Source of the DNA: Oidiodendron maius Zn
Taxonomy: Eukaryota > Ascomycota > Leotiomycetes > Myxotrichaceae
DNA length: 64,000 nt
NCBI GenBank assembly: GCA_000827325.1
Contig: KN832875.1
Coordinates: forward strand, 1,488,001 to 1,552,000
Direction of reading: 5' to 3'
Under the pieces are notes generated by a model. It did no database searches and had not been told where the DNA came from. It saw only the letters and a list, made by a program, of their open reading frames with translations. The position numbers and the translations under genes are program-made. Each line of letters begins with the position of its first letter. Within the stretch, counting starts at the first letter, position 1. Below are positions 33,721 through 46,775 of the stretch, piece by piece.

Positions 33721-34943
33721 GCGGATACGACGGGTAGGTCACATCCTCTCTCTCGTCGTTGTGCGTCTCGTGTAGGCAGTGACAGTATAAAACACGACGT
33801 CGGCTGGGGACCTGGTCACGTCCCTTCGCGCCGGACGTTGCGGATGCACTGTGATGTCGTTGCGTAGTGGCCGAGCTGCAGGATTCATCAGCATGCTGGC
33901 CTTCCGACTCACGAGGTACCGACTCGGCCGAGTTTTCCAGCAGCGAGCAGATGTGAACTCCTGCGGTGGAAGTCAGAAACTTGAACTTTCGGCGATAAGG
34001 GATGGAGTTGTGGTGGAAGAAAACAAATGTGTGTCGCTCTTACTGTGCCTCTGCGGAGTTTAGACGGATATTACTGTGCTGCAGTTGGAAGGGCTTCAGA
34101 ACGGACGCGATAGCAAGAAACCATGATGGGAATCCAGCGCTACGTGAGAAAGAGAAAACAAGCCTCTAGCCTTTGCCCTGGCTCGAGAAAAAGTGGCATA
34201 ATTTCACCTCTTTCAGAAAGCGCGCGTTTTGGTATTCGCAACGCCCCTCCCATCCCATCCCTCGCCATTATCCTTAGCTCCACGGACGACACGACGCACC
34301 AAAGGCGCAGGGCGACAAGAGAATCCATGAGAATCCAGGCGACCATCGCCCATATGCGCCCAGCCCAGTGACGTCGTGATGCCGTTCGAGGCCCTGCCGA
34401 GTCTTGTCATGTCGGTCTTCCATCTATCCTTCTGACCATGGTTGGGGAGGTCTAGGGTGGGAAAGAGGTAAAGGGTTACCTTGGGAGATCTCACACCGTC
34501 GCCAAACTCCGTAGACACGGAGGGCGTTTTATTTAGTGATTACTATCCCACTCCTATTTGCTTCGGTGGGCTAGGGGGCTGGACTTTCCATCAGGTTAAG
34601 GTAAGGCTAATTCAGGGGGGTTCCTTTGTGGCTGCTTCTACAGTACCACGGACAGCAGCGAGTATGCTCGGGAAAGGATCCGGCATCTGCTCTGACTCTC
34701 TACGGAGCATATCCCTCTGCTCTCTTATGCTCATGCTAAATGCTATGCCATGCACACGCAAGTAAGGCGGCCTTGACAAATCCCGACTCCCGCTCCCTGG
34801 GAGGTGGGGAGGTGCAACACACGGGGGCATCGCCGCAGCGGCCGCAGTGCGCACTGGTTACCGGAAGGGATGGGGGTGGATATCGCTGGGTGACCCTCCT
34901 GGAGGCCGGACCAGATTGCGCACAAGCAACGATGGGGGGGGGG
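33721..34943. other. Gene-free region up to the gap
   Basis: No gene, RNA or repeat recognised. It ends in a run of about 10 G directly against the Ns. Confidence 0.45.
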
Positions 34944-35161
34944 NNNNNNNNNNNNNNNNNNNNNNNNNNNNNNNNNNNNNNNNNNNNNNNNNNNNNNNNN
35001 NNNNNNNNNNNNNNNNNNNNNNNNNNNNNNNNNNNNNNNNNNNNNNNNNNNNNNNNNNNNNNNNNNNNNNNNNNNNNNNNNNNNNNNNNNNNNNNNNNNN
35101 NNNNNNNNNNNNNNNNNNNNNNNNNNNNNNNNNNNNNNNNNNNNNNNNNNNNNNNNNNNNN
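34944..35161. other. Assembly gap (218 N)
   Basis: All N. G homopolymers flank both sides, suggesting that sequencing failed in a G-rich tract. Open frames that appear to cross the gap are not real. Confidence 0.99.
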
Positions 35162-38100
35162 GGGGGGGTCAGCGCGAATAGGACAGGATAGAGTTAAAGG
35201 TTGCAGGCGAGCATGCATCCGGTCAGAGCTTCTGTTGAACCTGAGGGCTATAAGGAAATGTGTGTTAGGTCGCATTGCCTCCATGAGGGCATCCCCGTCT
35301 GCCAGAGTGGGACTGGGAAGATGGGAGGCGTGTCGGAGCCCTCGGCCGGCTAGCAGCGTTAAGGCTCTGGCGTTCTCCGTTAGACAGACCAGAGAACATT
35401 GCACCTTCTGGGCAAGTGTGTCTTTGGTGTTTGGGGTGGTAGTGAGCAGATGGCACCCTGGGGAGGTATCATGCTTCCGCCGGCGCAGTGGCTCACGCAG
35501 GAAGGGTCACCTCAGACGGCGCCACACAGACGGACATGCACAGGCACCGGTAGAGCCCAGCAGCCCAGGGCTGAGTGCTGACCAAGCGGTCGGTATTGCA
35601 GGCATGGCGATCAAGGATGCTGACTACACAGTATATTCCCAAAACGGCAGTCGACGAGGGATGGCAGAAGGGCGGATCGACAGGGTGTGGAATCAAACTG
35701 GCGAACATAGCTCGGCGCCATGGTTGCTGGATGGGGGTCAGGATGGGAGGATCCTCCTGGCAGCTCCTGGCAGCTCTGCTCGTGTGGTCAGGATCTGAGG
35801 ATCGCAAATCAGCCCCTGAGTCAGGGTGCTGGTGGTACTACGGGCGCTGAGCGAGCAGGAGGGTATACAGTAGTTTGTAACAAGTAGAGACGCAGGCGGG
35901 CATTGCCACGAAGATTTGGATTTGGGTATTTGTATTTCGTATTTGGATTTGGATTTGGGTATTTGTATTTCGTATTTGGATTTGGTATTTGGCAGCTGGA
36001 TTTAGGTATTTGACGTCTGGCATTTGTCAGTGGCGCGGCAGTCCTACAGATTGCGGATTTGAGTTTCTGTGTTCCCGACTACTCTGCACCCAGCAGCCTG
36101 GAATCGGGAGCCGTTGAATGGCAGGGCTGAACGTCTTGGCGCGACGGTAGACGGTGGATGAAGGTGGACGGTGGATGTAGATGCCTTATCTAATGGCGGC
36201 CTGAGGATCCCACACCTGGTAATAGCGTGGCAATGAATAGCGAAACAGGGGGGGACACGCTTTGACTACGGCTTCCAAACATGACCAAACCGGAAAGCGC
36301 CCATGATCGAACCGAAACGAAACGAATCTGCAGGACGGAGTGCATACATACGAACATGGAACAAGGGCACAGCACAAAACCGGAGCGAGATGAAGAGCTC
36401 ATACCTCTACCGGGGAGTTCTGCTCGCTGCCCTCATCTCGTAGCCGCCCACGCAACGCATAAAACCGCATCGACCAGGTCAATGCGGCCGGCCGGTTGAA
36501 ATTGGGGGTGCCGATCATCTGATACCGTGGAATTACTGTATGGTGGACACGCTGGCCGGCCTCGTGGTTGGCCCGGTCGCGGTCGAATTTGTCTCCGCCA
36601 TCATCTCGTAGCGTCTGGCCAGGCCAGCTGGCTGGGTGATGGGTACCGTACCCCAGTGGGGGAGCACCACGAGGGGGACCATTTTGGGCGTGGGTACGCG
36701 GAAAAGTACTGTAGGTGCGAAGTTACGAAACGGCATCAAATGGGCGAAGCACTACCTCCTGACGAACGGACATACGAACCTGCGTGCAGTAGTCCAGCAT
36801 TGGCAGGATACGCCCAGGTCTTTCCGCCCCGTTCATCAGTCTATCGCAACAGCGGCCCCTCCCCCCTACCCATCAGATGATGATCCCTCAAGGCAAAAAT
36901 CCTTCATCCTGCCAGGTTCCTGGCAGAGGAGAGAGCCATGGGACGCGTGGAGAGCAGCACCGAAACCTCCGTCCTTGCGTAAACTCCCGACTTGGGGAAT
37001 CGGCGAGGAGTTGACGGCCAGCGCATGTTGATGCCGATTGAGGAAAGCAGCACAGGCACAGCCTCCTGGGAATTCCCCAGCTGCCTACCAGAGCCAAGCA
37101 ACAACGGCGACGTGACACGCATTCCTCGCCGCGCTCTGTCGCATACGGTGCGATTGTGCCTCCATCCTGAAGCTTGCTACTGCACCTCGTCCCGCCCGGA
37201 CTAAGAGGAATACAGTACAGTAGTGGAGTGAGTGTGCACAGTAAACCACCTGCCAGGAGAGTTTTCATGCGCCTTTTCGTGCGCTCTCTTCGTGCGCCCC
37301 TTCGTGTGGCCCTCCCCCATGCCAGTCTGCGATGAACCCCTTTGGGGAGCCTTTGGTGACCTCCCTTGGTTCCCTCTCCCCCTGAAAGAGCCAGAGGACC
37401 AGGAGTCCGGCCACCCAATCCGTCGATGGCAAGCGACGTGACGACTGATCGCCGTCCACAGACATACCTTCTCTCACTGGTCTAGATTTCTGCTCGCACA
37501 GTCGCACATCTTCGATGCGCACGTTGATAGCGACGATTGGTATTGGGCGAGGATTGTAACCCGCGATCGACGCCCATCGCGGATCCGCGTCCCGGAAATA
37601 CGGTTGGGAAGTTAGGGGAGATATCGAGAGGGTCAGGAAGGAAAGCCTCTTTCTCCTTTCCCTCCACTCTTTGCAAAATTGAAATGGTGCTGGTCGAATA
37701 ATAACGGCTTCAATCACACACCCTTCACCTATCACACCGCACCATCCTTCCAACAGGAAGAGGACCCAACCCCCGGGGAGAGCCCACCCTCTTGATCCGC
37801 TGCCCCGGAAATGGGGCCACAACGTGGGAAGGTCGCACTAACTGCCATGCTGCGTTGCGTTGGGTTGGCGTCCGGCGGCGCCGTGAGAGAGAGGGTGGAG
37901 GGTGGGAGAGGAGGGAAGAGAGAGCCAGAGCAGGAAATTTGGGGGCGGGATGGAAATTGAATGCGACTCTGGGCTCTGGGCTCTACCCAACGACTCTAAC
38001 CGCCCGGCGAGAGTGACTAGCATGCGACCTCCGGGTCTTAGCTGTGAAATTCGCATTCATTGTGTCTTGGCCTCACTGCCTTCACCGTTTGCCGGGCCGT

Positions 38101-39344
38101 TGCGTTGCTGCTGGTATAGTTACAGTACGTACAGTGCCGGAGAATACGTCACAAGTTGACTTGTCCCTTCACGTAAACCCTTTCAAGTGGGAACGGTGAT
38201 GGCCAGAGCTGAAGCCATCTCCTGCCAACCAACGTCTTTCTCAGCCTTAAAACTGGCGCTTCGAGGGCGATTAGTCCACACATGCACCGTATAACTGGGT
38301 CCAGCGCCCAAGCTTTCCCACCCGGCGTGCCTGAGGTTGCACGACACCAATTGTTGGTTCAACATCTAAATTACCACTTGCGGTGGGCCCTTACGAGCTG
38401 CTGGCTCTGTTGGCAGTTGGATCGTCGTGACAGTCGCAAGTTTGACTCTACGCTGGGTAATTGGCCCCCACCACGCAGCACAGAGGGATGTTGTTACAGA
38501 TAGACCAGACTCTAGACAGCCACTCACAAGGAATACCGCGCCTCGCGCATGGAATCCTTCGCCGCCCCCCGAGACATGAGGAACGGCTGGAGCCTAGAAA
38601 AAGAGAACTTGCTGTTGGGGTTTGCCTGGTGCCGTGTTGCTTGACTTCGCATTCCCAAGACTCCGCCATTTGGCGTGGCTTGGGTTGGGCAGAGTGGCGA
38701 GTGGCAGGTAGCACACGGCATGTTACTACGAAGGTGTACGTTGACTCTCGGCGTCTGGGTCCTTGGCTCCTCCCATCGCCCGGCTGGTGTTTGACTTCGG
38801 ACATGGCGTTCGACAGCGCGGCTGTCGATAGGATATTCCACGCTGCGGGCTTGCGGAGGTGATCTCTTCAACGATCTGGCCCGCGCCCTACAGTTACAGC
38901 ATAGTTATTCACAAGGCACGATTGTACGCAAAGACAAGAGCTATTAATCTTGAGCAGCGGTATGCGAGATTAGAGGCTAGTAGCGTGGGGTATGTACAGC
39001 AGTATGAAAAACCAGCCCAGAATATTTCCAAACCCCCCCTTTTGAAGTAAGTTTCAGCCCGTCACCCAGAGACGGACTCCTGACCCCATGCAAAAAGCCC
39101 TCTACAGAGTACACACCCCCAGAAGAGAGCAGCAATAAAAAAGAATAAAAAAAGAATGAACAAATCATTACACACCAAGCCCCATAGCAAGTATCGAGCG
39201 CTTCGATCTTTCTTGGTCCGTGTCCCTTAAAAGTCCCAATATCATTTTGCCCATTCTATTCCCAGCCCCCGTCGTCATCGGCCCGGCGATGTTTCCACCC
39301 CCTTTTTTCATTTTTGGCGTAACACGCTGTGATGCCGCAGTCCC
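35162..39344. other. Long gene-free region, 3' of the bZIP gene
   Basis: About 4.2 kb. Long GC-rich chance frames exist on both strands but carry no motifs or splice logic. A 33 bp-period repeat lies at 35,912-35,990. No tRNA or other RNA was recognised. Confidence 0.45.
35912..35990. repeat. 33 bp-period tandem repeat
   Basis: Two full copies plus partial flanks of a T/G-rich unit built from gattt, gggtattt and gtatttcgtattt. The gggtatttg word recurs exactly 33 bp apart (35924 and 35957), and degraded words continue to about 36,020. Probably slippage-derived. Confidence 0.8.
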
Positions 39345-40281
39345 TCATATCTGGGTCATAAGTCGTGGCGACGCCGGCATCGAGAGCGGCGTCGTCGGGT
39401 ACTGGTATCCCGACTCTGAGCAGCTCGTCGAGTGGTCGTACGAGTGCGAGAGAGGAGGGGTCTGCAGTGCATTGTTAGGGCCGGCTCGGCCAATTCGGCG
39501 GTGCGCGGGTGGAACCTACATGAGGATTTGAGTCGTTGTAGCCGTGGTGGGAGTGGATGTCGACCGCCGGCAGTCCCTGGTAGGTCATGTTGAACGGCGT
39601 CAGGGTGTCCTCGTACTCGCGCTTGACCGAGTCGTGGAACTGCATCATCGAGGGCAGCGTCACGGGCACGGGGGCGAGGTAGTCTGTGTCGGCACGGGTC
39701 CAGTCGCCCGCTGTTGAGATGGGCCGGTATGGCTGGGCGTATGGCGGGTACATGACGTCTTCGGGAGCCGGATACGTGTGGTATGCAAAGAGGGGCGGCG
39801 TGCGAGAGCCATCGCGCTCAAAGCCGTTGGCGAAGATGCTCTCGTCCTCGTTCTGCATTGGGGGGGTAAACTGGCTGGGCAATAATCTGGGCGAGGGTTG
39901 GGGTTGGCGGGTCTCGGGACTCCGTCTGTACTGCTGGCGGTTCTCGCCCGGGCGGTTCGACTGTGGGATCTCTGCGGGCGTCTGAGGGGGAGAAGCTGAT
40001 GAGGAGCCGGCCCGTCTCTCGAGATCTTCGAGGCGTCTCTTGAGCTTCTTGCCTAGGCGGGGTCAGTTTGGCTAGTTCCTGCAGCAGGCAGGGCAGACGA
40101 TGCACGTACGGTAGTTGCGCTGAGCAATGCGGTTCTGAATCCGCCGCCGCTCCGCGAGGTCGGAGATCTTGGTCCAGTCCTCGTCGGGGTTCGCGGAGCT
40201 GCTGAAGGCGCTGCTGGTGCCGTGGGTGGTGATGTGCCTCGAGGCCGGAGCCGTCGGGTAGGGGTAGTTCTGTCGAGACAT
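39345..40281 (-). CDS. bZIP transcription factor
   Basis: Three exons (40281-40110, 40052-39520, 39461-39345), with introns of 57 and 58 nt, join to 273 residues. The basic region is DLAERRRIQNRIAQRNYRKKLKRRLEDLERR, near residues 41-71. The NxxAQRxxR core marks the fungal AP-1-like class; intron 1 splits the Arg codon of NYR. The zipper is very short. The rest is Pro/Ser/Tyr-rich, with a C-terminal block PPLSHSYDHS...YPTTPLSMPASPRLM. It lies alone in a 15 kb stretch without other recognised genes, a setting common for regulatory genes with large control regions. The individual regulator is not identified. Confidence 0.85.
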
Positions 40282-43200
40282 GGCGCAGGGAGAGGCAAGA
40301 GAGTAGACAGAAGAAGTTCTTTTCACTACAGTTGGGCGAGAGAGCTTGAGGTTGATGGGATAACACAAGGCTGGAAGAGAGGGTTCCTTCGGGGGCCGTG
40401 TAGAGATATATATGGGTTTAATAACGGGCTCGACTTGGAAAGCACACGCCCTCTGGCCTCCCACCCTGGCTTAAGTCCCAGCAGCTGAGAAGCCCCAGAC
40501 CCTTGAGTCCTCGAACCCCAGCCGCAACGACGTGCTCCCCCTGCCACACACTACTACCACCGTACTCCGGACTGAGGATGGATGTACGGCGTACGACAGC
40601 GACGACATCTGCTCGATTTGACGGACCAGGGTGGGGTCCGACTTTCTGCAAGAGCGCTGCAGAGGTCTGCACAGCTTCTTCTGCCGGGGGGGGTCCCCTG
40701 CACGCCCTTGGCACGGTGTAAAGTGATATGCAAGCAGTTCCTTTCTCCGGCGTCTCTGCTCCCTCGCAGGGTCGTGTAGGGCGGAGTTGTGTGGGCCGGG
40801 GGGGTGGGAACCAGGAGCAGAATAGAAATGGCTGTTAATTAGGCCCCTTTTTTCCAGCCAGTCTGTGGCAGCGCAGCGGCTTTCGTAAAGGAGCACCAAC
40901 CACCGCTTGTTCTCGGCGGGGTTGTGGCTGCCGCAGCCACCTTGCCCTACGAGGGCCAGAGAGCGATTGCCTTCCCAGGCCAAGCGCTACACCGCGAGCG
41001 CTACGTCGGCCATCGGAGGGGTGGTAGCCGAGTGGAGTGGAGGGAGAGGCGGACGTTCGCGTCGTCGAGTCGCCGAAGTGGTCGAGTCGTCAAAGTGGTC
41101 GAGTCGTCCAGAGTCGCCCAGAGTCGTTCAGAGTCGTCCAGAGTCGTCCAGAGTCGGGTGGTGGATCTGCTCCCGTCGTACCGTTCTGAGTAGTTGTTGG
41201 TTGCCTTCAGCCGCCGTTGCCCGGAAACATACATACGGTCAGGCCACCAGGCCACCAGGCCGCCACCATCCTTTCGCGCGTCAGGTATCCAGCGCTCTCA
41301 TCCTCTATTGGCAGGATCCATCACCCGGGAGTATGGGCTGTGTAGCCCAAAATGGCTCAGGCGTGAGATCATTCTTCTGGGGCACCACTTCCCGGAAACG
41401 GACCAGTGCTCAGTGCCGGGTCCTCTAGTGTCCGGGAGATACGGGGTACACGCAACGGGTCTTGAGCGTCCAGCGCATTTCCCACTACATGCCGGTTGCT
41501 ATGCGAGCCGACGATGGCCCAAAGGGGCAGATTTCGAGACATTCACAAACTGCCGGGGGGCGCACCACATCTCCCCGGGGCCAGCCCTTTTGCTTTGCCG
41601 TTGCAATACTCGTGCGCGCCCTCGGGCAAGTCGGGGGGGATCAATCATGCCCCGAGTCGGGATCTGATGGACCTCTGGCGGCTCCATGCGTGCGTGCATC
41701 AGCCCAAGATGGGATGAAGATGGAGGGAGCGAGGGTTGGCGGCGTCGTGAGCTGCTGCGAGAGGGCCTCGTGGCCGGCGCCAGAAGTGGCCGGCCTGAGA
41801 CCTGCGTTGGTCCTTCGGCTGTCCAGAATGCGTGGCCCGTCGACCCCGTCGACCCCGTCGTATCTTGCACCACAGAACCGCTTCCTTGGCCTTCCCGCCG
41901 AGCTTCTGTGCAGCATCCCAATTAGATTTCGTCTGCGTGGCTGAAACCCGTCTTCCTCATGATAGGCCCATCATAGGCTGTGTCTGTCGGCCTCAGGCGC
42001 GGCCGTGGTGCAAGGGAGGACGACTCAAGGTGCTTTGTCATATGTTTATTTTTACGAACACATTACCGCTGCATTACCAAGACCTTTTCCGCCCATCACA
42101 CCGCAGGTTCGTGCCCGCAGGGATGCCCCCGAACCCTGCCATGCACGTTTTCCACCAATCCGGGCTCGTGGATGGCGCGGGCGCGGGCGGGCCATGGGTC
42201 TTCACGACGGTGAAGCTCTGCGGCAGCCAAAGGATGACATGAACCTCGCCTTCTGTGCCTAAGATGGGAAGCAGCCCTCGGAGTGGTGTCCTGGAGAAAG
42301 GGCCGATTGCACCGGGCTTAGCACAGCCCTCAGCCCTACCCGGCTATCGCCCAACACCCGACACTGGTAATTTCGTCCCCGGCGAAGCAACTACTTGTTT
42401 CCTCAATGTGGCTAGTGTTCCACGTTTTGGCTCTTCTGACTGAGCAGCATGCATTAGGATGATTAATCTTCGGCTGCCAGATGATAAATATACCAGCGCT
42501 ATAGGCGTCGTGGTCCCGGTAAAGTCGGCTGTGGCAGCGGGTGCCGCTGATCGCGGCCGCCGCATTTGGGGAACCGTTTATGGATCTCCTTCCTTCGTCG
42601 CCACGATAGCAATCTCCTGGCCTCGTTGAGCTTGCACGATGCAGTAATAGGTACATATCGTGGGACCACCTCGCCCCCTGCTCCGCTTGGCTTCGCGTTC
42701 CATGGCCGCCTGAGCTGCCGGGACGCTGCTCGCGGAGACCGCAGCCTTAGGCAAGATCGCACATGCTGTATACCTCAACGGGGAAGAATTTCAAGTCTTG
42801 TTCCCGCAGCCCTTCCATGCAGAGTCGCTATCTCCGGTCGCCGCCAATGGGGCTGCGAAGAATGGTGGTTAATTTAACCGCCGTCATCTCTCGTCATCTG
42901 AATTCTCCCAGCCCCCCCTGACGTCGCAGTATATCCTCTCTCTTGGGAATCTCTCAGCAACGTGGGTCCAGGGGCGTTTAAAGTTCTTACCGCGTTTCTC
43001 TCTCCGCTGCAGTGAAGGCGTCCTCCCCTTAGGCCCAGCAACGGCTCTGAAACGGGTTTGGGCCTCAAATTGCGCCTCCCGGGATTGCTCCCACGAGCCC
43101 TCCAATACCGTACGGCAGTGAATCGGTCCTGCCATCACAATGTGTGCCTCAAAACGCGAACGTGCACACGCATATTTGCAGCATACTCCTGAAAATCCGT

Positions 43201-46200
43201 GAATTTGGCTCCCCCTGACATTAGGTCTCCGCCATGAGAGCTAGTCCCTCACAGGCGCTCGCCAATCCCATCGTACACATCGTGCTATGTGATCGTTATC
43301 TCCGTGGATTTCAGCATCGATCAGCCTGGATCTGGACCATCAGGTGCTATGGCAGCTAGGCAGCATATGAAATCATGAGGCATCGCTCTCTGATTCTGGG
43401 CCATAAGCCGATTGATCGGCGGGATAGCATTTCCTGATGCAGGCCTCTTTGCTTCATGCCACGCCCTGTGTGCGACGAGAAGGGATCGCCATCAGGATCG
43501 CAATTTCTCGTGTGGTAAGGCTGAAAGTTTCAAGTCCCAGCGCTTAGAGCGAACAGAGCGCTCAGATGGGCAGGTGGGATGGGCAAAAAAGGCCGTAAAT
43601 TAATGTCATTAACTCGCATTAATTCCCCCTTTACAGCGGCCGACACAACAGGCCCGGTCACAGCTTCCACGTGTCTGGGGACATGGGTATCCTTGCCGCC
43701 ATGCGTAGACTGCTCACCCATGACCAGACCTGACTCGTATTCCTCTCCAATGGTACCCATCCCTTGCTACACCCGATTCGAGCAAGTGTAGGGTTGTTGC
43801 TTTAACCGCAATAGGGCAATTTAGCTGGCCTTCTTTGGAATCACCGTTAGCAGCGCGGTATTGTATCAAATGTGCCTTGGTACTTTACTGTACGGGGTGC
43901 CGGATTTGAGAATCGGCCCTGCTCTGGCCAGCTCGGTGATGCACGGACGGAACGCCGTGGCAAGTGAACCCATCCCACTCTCCCTGCTCCCCCAGGTAAC
44001 ATGAGGCCCCGTTCTCCGTATCTCCGTGCGCTCGTACGTACAGACGATGATGTCGCAACACCTGGGCTAGCCTTATGACAGCCCAACCTCCGCACAATTG
44101 TTGTGTCAAAGAGTGTCAAGAGTTTGCCTACGCGCTGATGTCTCGCATTAAGGGCTTGGATAGGCAAGCTCCGGTTCCCCTCTAGTGCAGTGTGGTAAAT
44201 AGGGAGGCCATGTGCATGCGGCACAGTTTCCTCGTCTGCAACCTCCAGGCCAGTCCAGATAACACGAGGGCCATCGACGTCATGAGCCTGAAACACGTCG
44301 CTTTCTGGGGCTGTGCTGCGTCAACCGCCTATAAACGTGGTTCTCCGCGGCTATCTGAGCCACTTCAGGCGCTCGGATTCAAGCCTGGGCAGGGCTCGGC
44401 AGCTGTCGAGCTTCCAGGGGCGCTTCCTACGCAAATAGCAGTTCACTGCCTTGGCCGGACGTGTCGTATTCTGCCACTTCGAAACGTGGCTCTGGCTGTC
44501 CACTTCAGCCAGGCCCACCCCCCTCGCACCGCGTGCGATTCGCTCGTTCTCGCTCACAGCTACCTACCCCTTGGCCAGAAGTGGATAGTGCTCGTGCTGC
44601 AGTTGATGGAATTTGTTTTCCAGCTGTTGGCTGGGTGCCAGGCGCTTGAGGTAGCAATGGGCTTTCCCAAGTGGGAACGTGCTGACGGCGATCTGGAGCT
44701 CAGCCCGGAAATCCGCTTCGGAGTAACGGAGTTGATGATGGAATCACCTCTTCCGCATTCGGAGTGGGATTCGACCCTCGACCATCGATCGTATTTCAGC
44801 TCTGCTGACGGAAGCAGCAACTTCACTTCCCTATTACGTATGTTGGTAATCAATATTATTGCCATGGTTCATTCCGTATCGTCTATCAGACTGCCATGGC
44901 CATGAGGATAACTCCCCGCGAAATTAGGGTCAGGTCGAGACATCTCACTACTTCCCCGTCCCTCAACACACTGACTCGCACATCCCCGGGACTTGGTTGC
45001 CCGGCCCCAGTGCTCGGGTCTTTCTGCACGGGACATTTCCTGCACGGGGCTTCTCTGCACGGAACTTTCGACTCGCGGGCGCCAAAATATTTCTCGGGAA
45101 CAAGATTCCGTCGTTCTGTTTAGGTGCTTATGTGAGATCCCCTGTCTCAAGGAACTTGTCCATTTTGTCATGCCGCCCAGCCTAGAAGGCATGATGACAG
45201 TTCTGACTTTAGAGTTGTTTGTCGGGTAATTCTATTGAGTCAGTCTCTTCACGGCGAGGCGTTGCGTAGTGTCTGTGTCAGGAGTCGGAATCTTGGAGTA
45301 AGCGATGATGATGTTGCGGACTTGTGAGGGATGGGAGTAGGCGACGCGCTCGCCCAGGAGACTGATCCCGACGTCGAGAATGCCATCTCTGGTGGCATTG
45401 TATAGGAGGCTTATGAGCGTAGATCCTGCGTTGGCATTGTTGTTGATAAGATTGCTGTTTTCTCTCTGTTTCGGGGGGTTTGATACGTGATATTTGAGTT
45501 ATGGGCGGTGGGGGGGGGGGTGTCCTTTTCCACGTGCTCCTTCCTCTTTATTATGCTGCATATAGCTCTGGTACATTCTGCTGTTGTCTGTAACCAAGTG
45601 ACGCTCTGGCGAATTTCACTCTGGCTATGGGACGATCGAAAATTGTATGGTGCACTATATATCTAGCTTAACCGCTGTGGAGCTTCTAGAAAGTCATGAT
45701 ATATAAACAGACTGTCATGAATGAGGCCGTAGTCATTTCCTTTACTACTGTTATCTGGTTGTCAACGGTATGGTCCCTGTTCTTCCTGTAAGGTCCAGAG
45801 CATGCACACATTGTCATCTCGCCCTTCGAGGTTTGAATTGCACCAAAGGAGCTAGAGAGTGTGTTACGGTGAAAGGGGAGGTGGGTGGCCAGATTTGGGG
45901 GGCGCGTGTTTGTGGTTCGGGACCGTGAAGTGTATATAGGAAGATAAACGATAGAATCTGGATTTGGTCGGTGTAAATTTCTCGCTGGGCAAGACGTTAT
46001 ATGCGGAGAAGAGACCAAAAAGAAGCTCAATATACCTGGGCATGCAATGCCACATATAATAGCGAGTTCCTAGCAATGTATCGGAATGTTTCATTTATTC
46101 TTAAGCTAGTAACCTACAGAATCACCGACGCACACACAGATCGTATATGGTTCGTGATGCCATTACTTCATTTCTAATTTTTTTGGTCTTGAGTTTTCAC

Positions 46201-46775
46201 TGCTTCTATGTTCGTTTCGTATCAGATGTCTCATGTGTGTTGTTCTTCTGCCTTTCCTCCGTTGGCTGTCACATATTCACCTGACCCATATCACTAGGTC
46301 CCCACAGAAGCCAGCAGGAATAACATTTATCTCTCGCTCGTGGACGAGACTTGTATGGTATGCAGCTGCAGAGCCGTACCATCCAGCAAGATCTGAAAAG
46401 CAAAGTACAAGGCAAAGAAAATAAACCGGTTCCACATGCAGACATTACGCATTTTTACTTTTGTCCCCCCAAAAGGTGTCTCACCACACTGAAATGCTTG
46501 CCCAATCCCAGAGCAAATGCAAATGTCATGCCCGATGGAAGGAGCATGCAAAGAGCATACTTCCCATTCTATGCCGTTTGACATGAGAAGAAAGTCCCTA
46601 GACGAAACAGGAGTGTCATAACTCGCGACCACAAAGGAAAAGAGAGTAAAGAATCAGGGAAAACCGTCGCTATGCATCACAAAATAAAGGGGGCCGCCCC
46701 GGCAGGGGACGTTCCACACATGTACAAGAATGACATCCCAGTTACCATGGATGTGTATGTGAGTGCTAGAGGTGT
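40282..46775. other. 6.5 kb gene-free region upstream of the bZIP gene
   Basis: GC-rich for the first 4 kb, more AT-rich after about 45.2 kb. It contains a 10 bp tandem array near 41,101, a caggccac triple near 41,240, a gtcgacccc double near 41,840, a three-fold ctgcacgg motif at 45,024-45,062 and a run of 10 G near 45,511. No exon was recognised. It could include a long promoter, a long leader or non-coding transcripts. Confidence 0.4.
41101..41160. repeat. 10 bp tandem array
   Basis: Six units in perfect 10 bp phase, each starting gagtcg (gagtcgtcca and variants). A looser gtcgagtcgtc pattern extends back to about 41,064. The period is close to one helical turn of DNA. Confidence 0.9.

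Noticed and set aside
34740-35798. Open frames spanning the N gap
   Set aside because: They are open only because the Ns hide stops; the flanks show no coding features.
37265-37822. 185-codon open frame on the minus strand
   Set aside because: No recognisable motif; the local ttcgtgcgc repeats keep the frame open by chance.
44192-44905. 237-codon open frame on the plus strand
   Set aside because: GC-rich chance frame: no domain, no signal peptide, no splice context and odd composition.
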